9,499 bases of DNA from Alphaproteobacteria bacterium (lineage in GTDB: Bacteria; Pseudomonadota; Alphaproteobacteria; JANQSM01). The notes under the pieces are model-generated. The model was not told the DNA's origin and searched no databases. It was given only the letters and a program-made list of their open reading frames with translations. The position numbers were made by a program, and so were the translations under genes. The stretch lies in the NCBI GenBank assembly GCA_028284025.1, contig JANQSM010000106.1, forward strand, positions 1-9,499, read 5' to 3'. Below are positions 1-7,675 of this stretch, piece by piece (position 1 is the first letter of the stretch; every line of letters starts with the position of its first letter).

Positions 1-1560
1 AAAGAAAGTCCGGATGTTTTGGGCCTCTTAAAACAATGGGGTGGTGTCACCATCGCCTACCGCCAGGCGCTACAAATGGCTCCCAGCTATCGGCTAAACC
101 ATGAGGAAGTCGTTAAGGCATTTGAAGAAGGAATTCATCTGACCGAAGGCCTGTCTCCCAAGCAAGTGGAGGTTGATGAATATGGAAAGGCCACCGGCCT
201 AACACTGACAAATCAACACAGTAAAGATATCACTTTGCCTGCCCGTACCATTTTGATTGCTGCGGGAACACAACCTAATACGGTAATCGGGCGTGAATAC
301 CCTGAACGATTTTCCCTGCACGGCCGCTTTTTTGACGCCCTGGATAAAAGTGGCCAGCCCGTCAAAGTGGACCCCCGTGCCAAACCCAAAGAAGTTCACA
401 TTTTGGTCAACAAGCGGGAAGATGACAAAGCCATCAGTTACTTTGGTGACATGCACCCCAGCTTTCACGGCAAGGTTGTCAAAGCGATGGGCAGTGCCAA
501 ACAAGGATATCCGCTACTGTGTCAAATTCTAAAACAGGCAGATCCTCACGTTGTACCGCCTGCTGTTTTGTTTGATATTCTGGATCGTGATTTACGTACT
601 CATGTGCATCAGGTAAAACGATTAAATCCATTTGTGATGGAGCTTACCTTGCATGCTCCAATGGCAGCCCGCAATTTTGAACCTGGCCAGTTTTTCCGTC
701 TGCAAAATTATGAATCATCTGCCCATCATGTTTTTGATACCAGTCTTTGCATGGAAGGTATTGCCCTGACTGGCGCCCGGGTAGATAAAGAAAAAGGATT
801 AATCACCTGCATCGTACGCGAAGTCGGTGGATCTACTGAGCTGTGCCGCTTACTGCAACCAGGTGATCCTGTCGTACTGATGGGCCCCACTGGTAAGGCT
901 GTCGATTTACCGAAAAACAAGACTGTACTTCTAGCAGGGGGTGGAGCAGGCAATATCAATCTGTTGACCATTGGCCAAAAGCTAAAACAGCAGGGCAACA
1001 AAATCATCTATTTTGCTCATTACACCCAAAATAAAACCCGGTTTTGGCATGAAGAAATTGAAGATTTTGCAGATCAAATTATCTGGTGTAGTGAAGAGAA
1101 AAGCGCATTTTCACCTGATCGCCCACAAGATGCATTTTATCAGGGCAACCTGAATGCGGCTATTAACGACTTTGCACAAACACATCCCAATGTTTTGAAA
1201 AAAGTGGATCACCTTATGGTGATTACAGCCGGTGACGTCATGCAGAACCTGCAAGCTGCTCTGGCGGGACCTTTGCAACAACACTTTAAGAAGAATTTAA
1301 AAGCATCTGCTGCAATTCATTCACCTATGCAATGCATGATGAAAGAAGTCTGTGCCCAGTGTTTACAATCTCATACAGACCCCAAGACCGGTAAGACAGA
1401 AATTGTCTTTTCTTGCTTTAATCAGGATCAGCCTTTGCACTTGGTAGATTTCGATGTACTACATGGCCGCTTGCGGCAAAACAGTGTTCAAGAAAAACTA
1501 ACCCGCCTATGGATTGAAAAATGCCTGAAAGAGCTAGGAGAAGACAAGATCGCCGCTTAG
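1..1560 (+). CDS. FAD-dependent oxidoreductase, GltD-like/PyrK-like fusion (3' part)
   Basis: The frame is open from base 1, so the 5' end lies outside the window; the TTG at 19 is not a convincing start. About 519 residues are visible. The first ~180 look like the end of a GltD-type pyridine-nucleotide oxidoreductase, with ILIAAGTQPNT (about 256-288) followed by YFGDMHPSFHGKVVKAMGSA (about 439-498). From about 590 comes a ferredoxin-reductase/PyrK-like module: FAD-binding PGQFFRLQNY (about 682-711), REVGGSTELC then GDPVVLMGPTGKA, and nucleotide-binding LLAGGGAGN (about 928-954). Four cysteines at 1333, 1351, 1360 and 1414 match the C-terminal [2Fe-2S] site of PyrK, the electron-transfer subunit of dihydroorotate dehydrogenase, but the first spacing is C-X5-C where PyrK has C-X4-C. 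The expected role is passing electrons between NAD(P)H, FAD and an Fe-S centre; the partner and substrate are unknown. It converges on the PAS gene. The family call is firm, the exact function is not. Confidence 0.8.
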   Translation, partial: KESPDVLGLLKQWGGVTIAYRQALQMAPSYRLNHEEVVKAFEEGIHLTEGLSPKQVEVDEYGKATGLTLTNQHSKDITLPARTILIAAGTQPNTVIGREYPERFSLHGRFFDALDKSGQPVKVDPRAKPKEVHILVNKREDDKAISYFGDMHPSFHGKVVKAMGSAKQGYPLLCQILKQADPHVVPPAVLFDILDRDLRTHVHQVKRLNPFVMELTLHAPMAARNFEPGQFFRLQNYESSAHHVFDTSLCMEGIALTGARVDKEKGLITCIVREVGGSTELCRLLQPGDPVVLMGPTGKAVDLPKNKTVLLAGGGAGNINLLTIGQKLKQQGNKIIYFAHYTQNKTRFWHEEIEDFADQIIWCSEEKSAFSPDRPQDAFYQGNLNAAINDFAQTHPNVLKKVDHLMVITAGDVMQNLQAALAGPLQQHFKKNLKASAAIHSPMQCMMKEVCAQCLQSHTDPKTGKTEIVFSCFNQDQPLHLVDFDVLHGRLRQNSVQEKLTRLWIEKCLKELGEDKIAA

Positions 1561-1582
1561 AACATTTTTTCTATCCATCATC

Positions 1583-1598
1583 CCGGGTAATGACCCGG
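1583..1598. repeat. Intergenic inverted repeat, possible REP-like element
   Basis: CCGGGT-AATG-ACCCGG forms a perfect 6-bp stem with a 4-base loop, 22 bases after the flavoprotein stop codon. No T tract follows on the plus strand, so it is a poor intrinsic terminator there. The wider sequence (ATCATCCCGGG...GACCCGGAACC) resembles short intergenic palindromes of the TCATCCCGGG...CCCGGGATC kind that I recall from alphaproteobacterial genomes. That resemblance comes from memory and was not tested. Confidence 0.45.
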
Positions 1599-1618
1599 AA
1601 CCTTAAATACAAATACAA

Positions 1619-1636
1619 GCCTTCTTCTTTGAAGGC
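1619..1636. terminator. Possible bidirectional terminator hairpin between convergent genes
   Basis: GCCTTC-TTCTTT-GAAGGC gives a 6-bp stem with a 6-base loop. On the minus strand it lies 33 bases past the stop of the PAS gene and is followed by a T-rich but interrupted stretch (TTGTATTTGTATTT). On the plus strand a T6 run begins only 18 bases after the stem. The convergent position fits a terminator, but neither U tract is ideal. Confidence 0.4.
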
Positions 1637-1668
1637 GCCCTTGATAGATATAGTTTTTTGGATGTTTT

Positions 1669-2859
1669 TTACGCAGCTTTAGAAGAACTGGCTTTCTCAG
1701 AATCTGGGAAAGATAACTGACAAGCCATTCCTTTTTCAACTTCTCGACGAACCTTAAAGTCTACCCCATATCGTTGTGCCAGTGATTTAGCTAGATACAG
1801 CCCTATATTTGCTCCATCGGAAGGTTTTCCGTTGGGCAGTAACGGAGGTTCAAAGAGGTTTTTAAGATCGTCGTCAGACAGACTGCGACCATCATCCGCA
1901 ATGACAATAAATGTTTTTCCTTCTTCATTGCGAAAGGCGCTGAAGGTTATTTTTGTACGCGTTTTATTAACACGAATGAAGTGATAGAGTATGTTGTGAA
2001 GAATTTGCTGAACAATAAGCGGGTCCGCCTTCACAGGAGGCATTCCCTCTGCAAAATTGTAAGAGAGGGCAACGGTGTCATCTTCCAAGAAACTTTTCAT
2101 GAACTCACCTGCCTGATTCATTAGCTGCACCACATCAAATGGCTCACCTTCATATTTCTTTGTATTATCCAGTTCTGCGGGCTCATCATCCTGGCTCACC
2201 AAATCATCGAGGTGCTTGGCAACATATCGGCTGGTATCATAAATTTCTTTCATAAATTTGATATACTCACCCCCTAAAGTGTACTCATACATGGTACCCA
2301 GAAGATATTTTGAGCGTGACATCATATCTGCCAATGGAAGTCGAATTTCCTGGGCAAGAAACGCTCTCAAGCGGTTAAGCCTCTGAGTTTCTTTAAGCGA
2401 TGCCTCCAATATCTCTTTTTGCCTTTTGGCTTCTTCTGCCTCCTTAAACTCTGTCAGATCACGTAGTACCCCCACAAAACGAGGTTGCCCCATATCATCA
2501 AAGCGACTTACTCCAAGATAAAGGGAAAACTCGGAACCATCTTTCTTGAGTCCAACAATTTCCCGACCGACACCAATAATTTTTGCCTCCCCTGTCTGTA
2601 AATAACGATCAATATAGCCTTGGTGAGCATCAGCATATTCTTTTGGCATTAGTTTAGTCACATTTTCACCGATCATCTCGTCGGCGTCATAGCCAAAGAT
2701 TTTTTCCGCAGCCTTATTAAATAATTCAATGGTTCCATCCGAACGAATTGCAATAACGCCATCTATCACAGTATTCATGATAGATCTAAGATACTTACCC
2801 GTGAGAAGGGCGGCTGATTCTTTGGTGCTATCAGCTGAATTGGGATCAGAGTCATTCAT
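1669..2859 (-). CDS. FixL-like PAS sensor with degenerate histidine kinase domain
   Basis: 396 residues with no signal peptide or membrane span, so probably cytoplasmic. A PAS domain covers about residues 25-140. Its H79-x5-R85...R99 pattern has exactly the spacing of Bradyrhizobium FixL His200 (haem ligand), Arg206 and Arg220; FixL His214 is Lys93 here. Haem and oxygen binding are therefore plausible but unproven, since similar motifs occur in other PAS proteins. A helix (about 137-165) leads into a DHp-like region. Its H-box reads LAQEIRLPL, where kinases have SHELRTPL, so Gln170 replaces the phosphorylated His. The ATPase-like half (about 237-385) keeps N289, the D322-D323-G324 motif and GANIGLYLAK (349-358). 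His293 stands where the second N-box Asn is normally found, and the second Gly of the DxGxG motif is Ser. I expect no normal autophosphorylation; it may be a pseudokinase or a scaffold. No response regulator is adjacent. ATG at 2859 is taken as the start; the ribosome binding site (RBS) is weak. Confidence 0.8.
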   Translation of the reverse strand: MNDSDPNSADSTKESAALLTGKYLRSIMNTVIDGVIAIRSDGTIELFNKAAEKIFGYDADEMIGENVTKLMPKEYADAHQGYIDRYLQTGEAKIIGVGREIVGLKKDGSEFSLYLGVSRFDDMGQPRFVGVLRDLTEFKEAEEAKRQKEILEASLKETQRLNRLRAFLAQEIRLPLADMMSRSKYLLGTMYEYTLGGEYIKFMKEIYDTSRYVAKHLDDLVSQDDEPAELDNTKKYEGEPFDVVQLMNQAGEFMKSFLEDDTVALSYNFAEGMPPVKADPLIVQQILHNILYHFIRVNKTRTKITFSAFRNEEGKTFIVIADDGRSLSDDDLKNLFEPPLLPNGKPSDGANIGLYLAKSLAQRYGVDFKVRREVEKGMACQLSFPDSEKASSSKAA

Positions 2860-2920
2860 GGCTCTACAATAATCTCAAGGCCTGTCGATTTCTAGAAAAA
2901 TCTGTGTCACTTTCTGCAGA

Positions 2921-2926
2921 ATTATA
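2921..2926 (-). promoter_or_regulatory. -10 element for the PAS sensor gene
   Basis: The minus strand reads a perfect TATAAT here, 61 bases upstream of the ATG at 2859. No good TTGACA-like -35 is found 15-18 bases further upstream (around 2942-2950), so it may need an activator, or it may be a chance AT-rich match. Confidence 0.4.
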
Positions 2927-2982
2927 GTTGTTGTTTGAAAAACCATCAGAACTGAAAATCTCACAACATACAGTTTAATGCT

Positions 2983-3041
2983 AAAAAGCCAGAGCGTGCC
3001 TGGTGCTTTCGAAAACCATACACCAGGCCGTGGCTACTTTT
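2983..3041. repeat. Long imperfect inverted repeat in the divergent intergenic region
   Basis: The inner arms GCCTGGTG (2998-3005) and CACCAGGC (3021-3028) pair perfectly around a 15-base loop. The outer arms AGCCA (2987-2991) and TGGCT (3031-3035) pair across an asymmetric internal loop, and AAAA (2983-2986) can pair with TTTT (3038-3041). The structure sits between the left-facing and right-facing promoters. It could be a terminator-like insulator, a structured RNA or a palindromic repeat; the sequence alone does not decide. Confidence 0.55.
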
Positions 3042-3096
3042 CTATAAAACACAGAAAAAACTAAGCGCATACAATGGTATAGCATCCTGTAATATC

Positions 3097-3125
3097 TTGA
3101 CAGGAAACCAGGTTCTGGATAATTT
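3097..3125 (+). promoter_or_regulatory. Sigma-70-like promoter of the giant exported-protein gene
   Basis: A perfect TTGACA (3097-3102) is separated by 17 bases from TAATTT (3120-3125); an overlapping GATAAT (3118-3123) gives 15 bases. Initiation near 3132 would leave a leader of about 60 bases before the ATG at 3195. This is the best promoter match in the window and suggests the gene is transcribed by the housekeeping polymerase. Confidence 0.6.
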
Positions 3126-3194
3126 TGATATCACATTCTGATCCTTAATGGATCATTTTTAGAACGGGTTTAATAAACCAAGGTAGGGAAAAGT

Positions 3195-6100
3195 ATGGCG
3201 GATAATGCCAGCAAGCCGAACGCTTCGCAAATACCCATTGATCGACGAACGGCCCTTGGCCTGATCGGTCTTGGGGTTCTTTCCCCTGCTTTGGTACAGG
3301 CGCAACCCGATGATCCAAACGGTCCATTAAATTTAGGAAATGTCCTCGATACCAATCCCGAAACTGGCCTGGATCGGGCGATCAACATGCGGCTCCATCT
3401 CTCTAGCCTCTCTGATGACCCTGCCAAGCTTTCAGAAGCTCTTTACTATTATGGCATCGGAATGGCTTTACTAACGGCCTATCAGGCAGAAGCTGCCGAA
3501 GCCCCGGAACGACGTAAAGAAATCTTGGAGGCCAAACAAGAAAAGATGGAGGGTATTATTAAGCGGCTCGGAAATTTTGGGCCAATCCTGTATCCCCCTA
3601 ACCCCCAACCAGAAAATCTAATTGATGATGACCGACGTGAACAGGTCAGGAGGGAAACCACAAAGGTTCTGTCAGAAGTTTTTGATGAAGTAAGCAAAGC
3701 ACCAAATACAAGATATACTCTCGGAGATGTAGCAGAAGATTTTGCTAAAATCATGCTTGTAATCGCATCTGGTACAGCGACAGCAGTTAGAGCTTTAACA
3801 GCCAGCCATCCTTTGGGGTGGCTAATCTTGGGCGGGACAGCTGTGGTTGTCGGTATCAAATCTATGGAAGTTGGACCACGTGATCCCACCTTTAAGGAAG
3901 GAATGCAAGATTTATCAAAGGTTTTTGCGGATCGTTTGGCAAATTTTAATACTGAATACGTCACTGTGAGTGGAACCAGGGGGCCTGATGTAAATCCCGT
4001 AGATCTGGCACTGGCGGATTTAGATACCGTTATCCATAATCCTCTTGGTGCATTCGAAACGAGCGCACCTCACCTTTCTCCAGACACCGGGAAGCCAACA
4101 CCAGAAGACCTGAAAGGACTTGAATTACCTTCGGAAGCACAAAAAGCCCTGGAAGATATTCTCAAACAAGGTGCATCACAAGAACAAGCCCTGAAAGCGA
4201 TTAAGGATATTTTGTCAGGGGTAGAGAAAAAAGTTACTGAAGCAGCTAAAGATATTAAAGAGATTAAAGAAACCATCAAAAAGATGGAGGCTGCCGGAGA
4301 AAATGCAGATAACAAGCGTGCAGAATTAGAGAAGAGGCAATACAATATTCAGCAAGCCAGGGGAGCCATGCAAATTACCAGCTTCCTTTTGGGGCAAATT
4401 TTCAAGGACCCGGCTATACAACAAGGGTTTAATATTCTCTCTGGTGCGGCCTTACAAATCTATGCATTAGGAGGAGCCGCGGCCCCACCTTTAGCTGTCG
4501 CCGGTGTCTTTTTGGGTGCTGTTTCCGGGATCATGAATTTGATTGGCAACCGGAAGAAAAAGAGTTTCCAAAAAGTTCTCATGGAAGCCATTAAGCAGCT
4601 AAGTGAGCAAATGCACCGCTATTACGTGGATATCAAAAAAGATCTTGGCACAATCATGAATCAGAATGTGGTAATTTTTGAGAATGTTGTCCGCATTCTA
4701 CGGCGAATGGAATCCCAGGATGTTTGGACGCGAGCTGCCATTAAAAGCATTCTGACCCAGCTTGATGCCCTAATGGTCAATCTTGATCAGGCAGAAAAGG
4801 ATCGCTATGACACTCAGCTAGCAGAAGCTCTTAAGCTAAGTGAGGGGTTGATTCGCACGGATCGTAGCCGACATCAGGATACAGCCTTTTTGCTGGAAGT
4901 TAATCGTGTAGCGGCCAGAATACATCGCCATGCAGACCTTGCTTCCCGCCAAGCTTATTCTGGAGCGGTTGACCGACAATTAGAACCAAGCATGGTGGCA
5001 GATAATATTCGCAATCGCAGATCTGCTGCAGAAATCGTTGGCCTAATGCCACAGATAAGTAGTATTATTGGTACCCCTGTCCCCAGCGCCCCGATTCCTA
5101 ACTGGCAAGAATATAGCAATGCCATTGTTTCACTTCTCACGATGCGACTTAATCTGTTAAGTGGAGATCAATCTGGTAGCCAAAGGCGTGACTTGGAGAG
5201 AGATCTGCGTTTCTTTACCAGGAGAATCCGCGCCATTCAACAAGCCGTAATAGAAAGCATTAATCGGCCCATGTTTGAAACTGCGCGCATGGAAGCTATG
5301 GATGCAGCTGGTCGGTACGTGAATAATCTTGTAGGGCAGATGCAACGTATAATCCCGGATAAAGATCCCAAAATTGACAAGACTCCAAACGCGAAGAAGG
5401 CGCTGGACTATGGTGGCTCTTATTTTACCCATGATGGTAAAGCTGCTAAAATTTCAGGGCCAGACGCATTAAAGCTTGCTGAAGAACTCGGTATTATAAG
5501 CTTTAGCCGCGAACCTTACAATAGAGTTGAAACTGTTTCGTATCACGCACCCCCTCACCGGCACAGGAGGCGAGATGAAATACCAAATGATCCGATTCCT
5601 ATCCCCCGTACTGAACATGTGCAGAGCATCGCCGTTAAGATCATATTTAATGATAATTTAGTGGAAGGGTTTGGTGGGGCAACAGATGGTACAATTGGAA
5701 CGACAAATATTAAATCCTTTAGGTCAGTAAAGACAGCTCATGGCCCTCAAGTTCCAGATGGGAAAGGGGCTACAGTACAAGGTACAAGGACTGTTCTTAA
5801 AGCTCCTTTATATGTACATCCCGGAGAAGAAAACAAGTATACCCTTAAGTCATCAACAAATGAAATTGCCTGTAATCTCGATGTTGTAAGAGCAGATGGC
5901 GAGGGACAAGCTGAGTATAATAACCTTAAGAAGGTTGGTGATCGAAACCCAATAAAACGTGTTTATGATATTGTTGCTGATGCTATCGACCGATATTTTG
6001 AACAACGCCGTGAAGAAGCCCTATCTGAAATGTCCAGGGATGGTAAAGGTGGGCTTTATGGAGATTCTGCAACTCCATTTAATGATGCCAGTGAAATGAT

Positions 6101-7349
6101 GTCCGCCTGCATCGCCATGCTTCACGCACGTGGTGGCCATGACTTGGAAGGTGCTGCGTGGCCAGTTTTTTTACAAACACCTCATATGATCACGACACTG
6201 CGCGATAAATTGGCTTTATCCCGTCCAGATCGTGTCAAATGGATTGACGGGTGTATTGATATTGAACAGAAGTTGATGCAAGAACAAAAAGAGCAGCTGA
6301 TCTGGGCAGCAGAAGCGCCGTTACGTGATATCCGATTAAAAATAATAGACATTGATAGGCAAATTGCTGAGTTAAAGCCTATGGGCCCATTTGCACAGAA
6401 AAAGATTACTGAGCTGGAAGGTACAAAGGTTTTGTATCAGATTCAATTGGGCATTATTGGTAAACAGGAAGATCTTCGCGAAAGGTTTACTGTTATTCCT
6501 GACGATCCTCTGGACGGGGTACTCTTAACTGAACCTTCAATGGGTGATCCTTTCGCTGAATTAGATGGATTTTCTCATAACCCATTTCCAGGAGCGGATC
6601 GTCGCACTTTTGGTTTAGGTGAAGACCTTAAAACCATATTCGATGGAAGAGATCCCGACATATTCAAAACTCTTCCCCCTGAGCTACAACCAAACGTGGG
6701 ATTTCCTGACATATTGACAGACCCCAAGCAAATTCTTCCCGGTGGGATCAAGGTGGATGATACGGGTCGTATTTATGTTCCCGACCAGTTTGATCCGGAT
6801 AGAACAAGACAGGAAATTTATGAAAAGACACTTGCCTATGAAATATCCCAAAAAATTGCCCGTATTGAAAGAGATGCACAGAAAAAAATGGATGAGCTAG
6901 AAAGATATCGGGGCAGAGGTGAAACGAATATTAACAAATTCGCATGGTTTACTTTCCGCAGGGCAGTTTATGATGCGGCAGACCAAATGGTGCCAGGTTT
7001 GGAAGATTTAAAAGACCTTCCTTCCCCACAAGAAATCTATAATGCAAAACTAATGGATCAAGAAATTGATACATCAAACATTCCTGGCTTGCCAGGTCTG
7101 GATACAGTGTTAAACCTGATTGAGACAACAGCGGCTATGTCTGGTATCGACATTTCTGACGAGTTAACTGCAAGGGCTCCTACAAATATGCTACACGCTG
7201 ATACGTTTGCCACCATCCCGTCTGATCGCAATAGGCGTTATCAAAACTTGTTAACAGAACTGGCCCTTGACCCACAGGAACTTAAGCGACGGCAAATACT
7301 GCGCCTGCACCAGGTCGCGGGTAGTTCACGAACTTTGTGTACGGCATAA
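3195..7349 (+). CDS. Giant exported protein of unknown family (1384 aa), Tat-like signal
   Basis: I do not recognise this family. ATG 3195 is supported by AGGTAGGGA just upstream (from 3181). The N-terminus looks like a twin-arginine signal: IDRRTALGL, hydrophobic residues 19-34, and probable cleavage after VQA (residue 36). Next come a helical part with charged helices (about 75-170), a hydrophobic hairpin (about 184-222), a low-complexity linker (about 260-315), a Lys/Glu-rich coiled coil (about 316-390) and a Gly/Ala-rich hydrophobic hairpin (about 412-451) ending in NRKKK. More amphipathic helices follow (about 455-720). An Arg/His-rich stretch (784-794) precedes a Gly-rich, probably beta-rich part (about 808-900). 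The last third is helical (about 920-945, 1022-1098, 1203-1240), with a Pro/Asp-rich segment (about 1100-1200). Coiled coils flanking hydrophobic hairpins recall helical pore-forming toxins, but no signature motif is present, so toxin, effector or structural roles are only guesses. It is divergent from the PAS gene and appears monocistronic. Confidence 0.75.
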   Translation: MADNASKPNASQIPIDRRTALGLIGLGVLSPALVQAQPDDPNGPLNLGNVLDTNPETGLDRAINMRLHLSSLSDDPAKLSEALYYYGIGMALLTAYQAEAAEAPERRKEILEAKQEKMEGIIKRLGNFGPILYPPNPQPENLIDDDRREQVRRETTKVLSEVFDEVSKAPNTRYTLGDVAEDFAKIMLVIASGTATAVRALTASHPLGWLILGGTAVVVGIKSMEVGPRDPTFKEGMQDLSKVFADRLANFNTEYVTVSGTRGPDVNPVDLALADLDTVIHNPLGAFETSAPHLSPDTGKPTPEDLKGLELPSEAQKALEDILKQGASQEQALKAIKDILSGVEKKVTEAAKDIKEIKETIKKMEAAGENADNKRAELEKRQYNIQQARGAMQITSFLLGQIFKDPAIQQGFNILSGAALQIYALGGAAAPPLAVAGVFLGAVSGIMNLIGNRKKKSFQKVLMEAIKQLSEQMHRYYVDIKKDLGTIMNQNVVIFENVVRILRRMESQDVWTRAAIKSILTQLDALMVNLDQAEKDRYDTQLAEALKLSEGLIRTDRSRHQDTAFLLEVNRVAARIHRHADLASRQAYSGAVDRQLEPSMVADNIRNRRSAAEIVGLMPQISSIIGTPVPSAPIPNWQEYSNAIVSLLTMRLNLLSGDQSGSQRRDLERDLRFFTRRIRAIQQAVIESINRPMFETARMEAMDAAGRYVNNLVGQMQRIIPDKDPKIDKTPNAKKALDYGGSYFTHDGKAAKISGPDALKLAEELGIISFSREPYNRVETVSYHAPPHRHRRRDEIPNDPIPIPRTEHVQSIAVKIIFNDNLVEGFGGATDGTIGTTNIKSFRSVKTAHGPQVPDGKGATVQGTRTVLKAPLYVHPGEENKYTLKSSTNEIACNLDVVRADGEGQAEYNNLKKVGDRNPIKRVYDIVADAIDRYFEQRREEALSEMSRDGKGGLYGDSATPFNDASEMMSACIAMLHARGGHDLEGAAWPVFLQTPHMITTLRDKLALSRPDRVKWIDGCIDIEQKLMQEQKEQLIWAAEAPLRDIRLKIIDIDRQIAELKPMGPFAQKKITELEGTKVLYQIQLGIIGKQEDLRERFTVIPDDPLDGVLLTEPSMGDPFAELDGFSHNPFPGADRRTFGLGEDLKTIFDGRDPDIFKTLPPELQPNVGFPDILTDPKQILPGGIKVDDTGRIYVPDQFDPDRTRQEIYEKTLAYEISQKIARIERDAQKKMDELERYRGRGETNINKFAWFTFRRAVYDAADQMVPGLEDLKDLPSPQEIYNAKLMDQEIDTSNIPGLPGLDTVLNLIETTAAMSGIDISDELTARAPTNMLHADTFATIPSDRNRRYQNLLTELALDPQELKRRQILRLHQVAGSSRTLCTA

Positions 7350-7421
7350 CCCAGGCACGGTTTTCCTCATTCGTAGATATTTTCTAGAATTCCGCCCCAG
7401 AGACCAAGGTAACAAAAAACT

Positions 7422-7544
7422 CTAAATCCCAAAAATTTGCTGGATAAGATGGCGGGTATTGGCCCACAGATTCCAGTGAGCAATTTCATTCATCACATAC
7501 AGAAAAATCAATACAAACGGCATAACAAGCAACCAGTGGCGCAT
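7422..7544 (-). CDS. Tiny membrane protein B (40 aa)
   Basis: ATG at 7544, TAG at 7424-7422. The protein starts MRHWLLVMPFVLIFLYVMNE: a short basic/aromatic N-terminus and one hydrophobic span (about residues 4-18). A 22-residue tail rich in Trp, His and Asn follows and could lie along the membrane as an amphipathic helix. The start is two bases after the stop of the 42-residue gene upstream (TAG-CC-ATG), which suggests translational coupling; GAGGG about 13 bases upstream is a distant RBS. The M-R-x-W start and single span are shared with its neighbour, so the two may be paralogues. No family recognised. Being real is likely but unproven for so short a gene. Confidence 0.55.
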   Translation of the reverse strand: MRHWLLVMPFVLIFLYVMNEIAHWNLWANTRHLIQQIFGI

Positions 7545-7546
7545 GG

Positions 7547-7675
7547 CTAAAAGATTACCCTCACATTTGGAAGCTGCGGTTCTTTAGGGTCAGTGAACAT
7601 GCCGAAGTTGCCGTAATAGTCCAGCAACAACAGAAAAATAATCATGAAACAAATTAAAATAAACCAGGACCGCAT
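7547..7675 (-). CDS. Tiny membrane protein A (42 aa)
   Basis: ATG at 7675, TAG at 7549-7547. The protein starts MRSWFILICFMIIFLLLLDY: an N-terminal Arg and Trp, then one strongly hydrophobic span (about residues 4-18). A polar tail contains YYGNFG and TDPKEPQLPN. AAAAGAG, four bases before the ATG, is a fair RBS. It lies 65 bases after the stop of the 102-residue gene and two bases before the next tiny gene, all on one strand, so the three probably form an operon. No family recognised; a small membrane regulator, a subunit or a type I toxin-like peptide are all possible. The tandem arrangement of two similar spans argues against chance. Confidence 0.58.
   Translation of the reverse strand: MRSWFILICFMIIFLLLLDYYGNFGMFTDPKEPQLPNVRVIF

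Noticed and set aside
2978..3064. 28-codon plus-strand frame across the intergenic hairpin
   Set aside because: No RBS precedes the ATG, and the composition is explained by the inverted repeat.
3482..3964. Minus-strand 160-codon frame inside the giant gene
   Set aside because: It is Ser/Ala-rich shadow coding opposite a frame with signal peptide, RBS and promoter; no RBS supports it.
7350..7421. Terminator between the giant gene and micro-protein B
   Set aside because: I looked for a hairpin with a T tract on both strands of this 72-base convergent gap and found none convincing.
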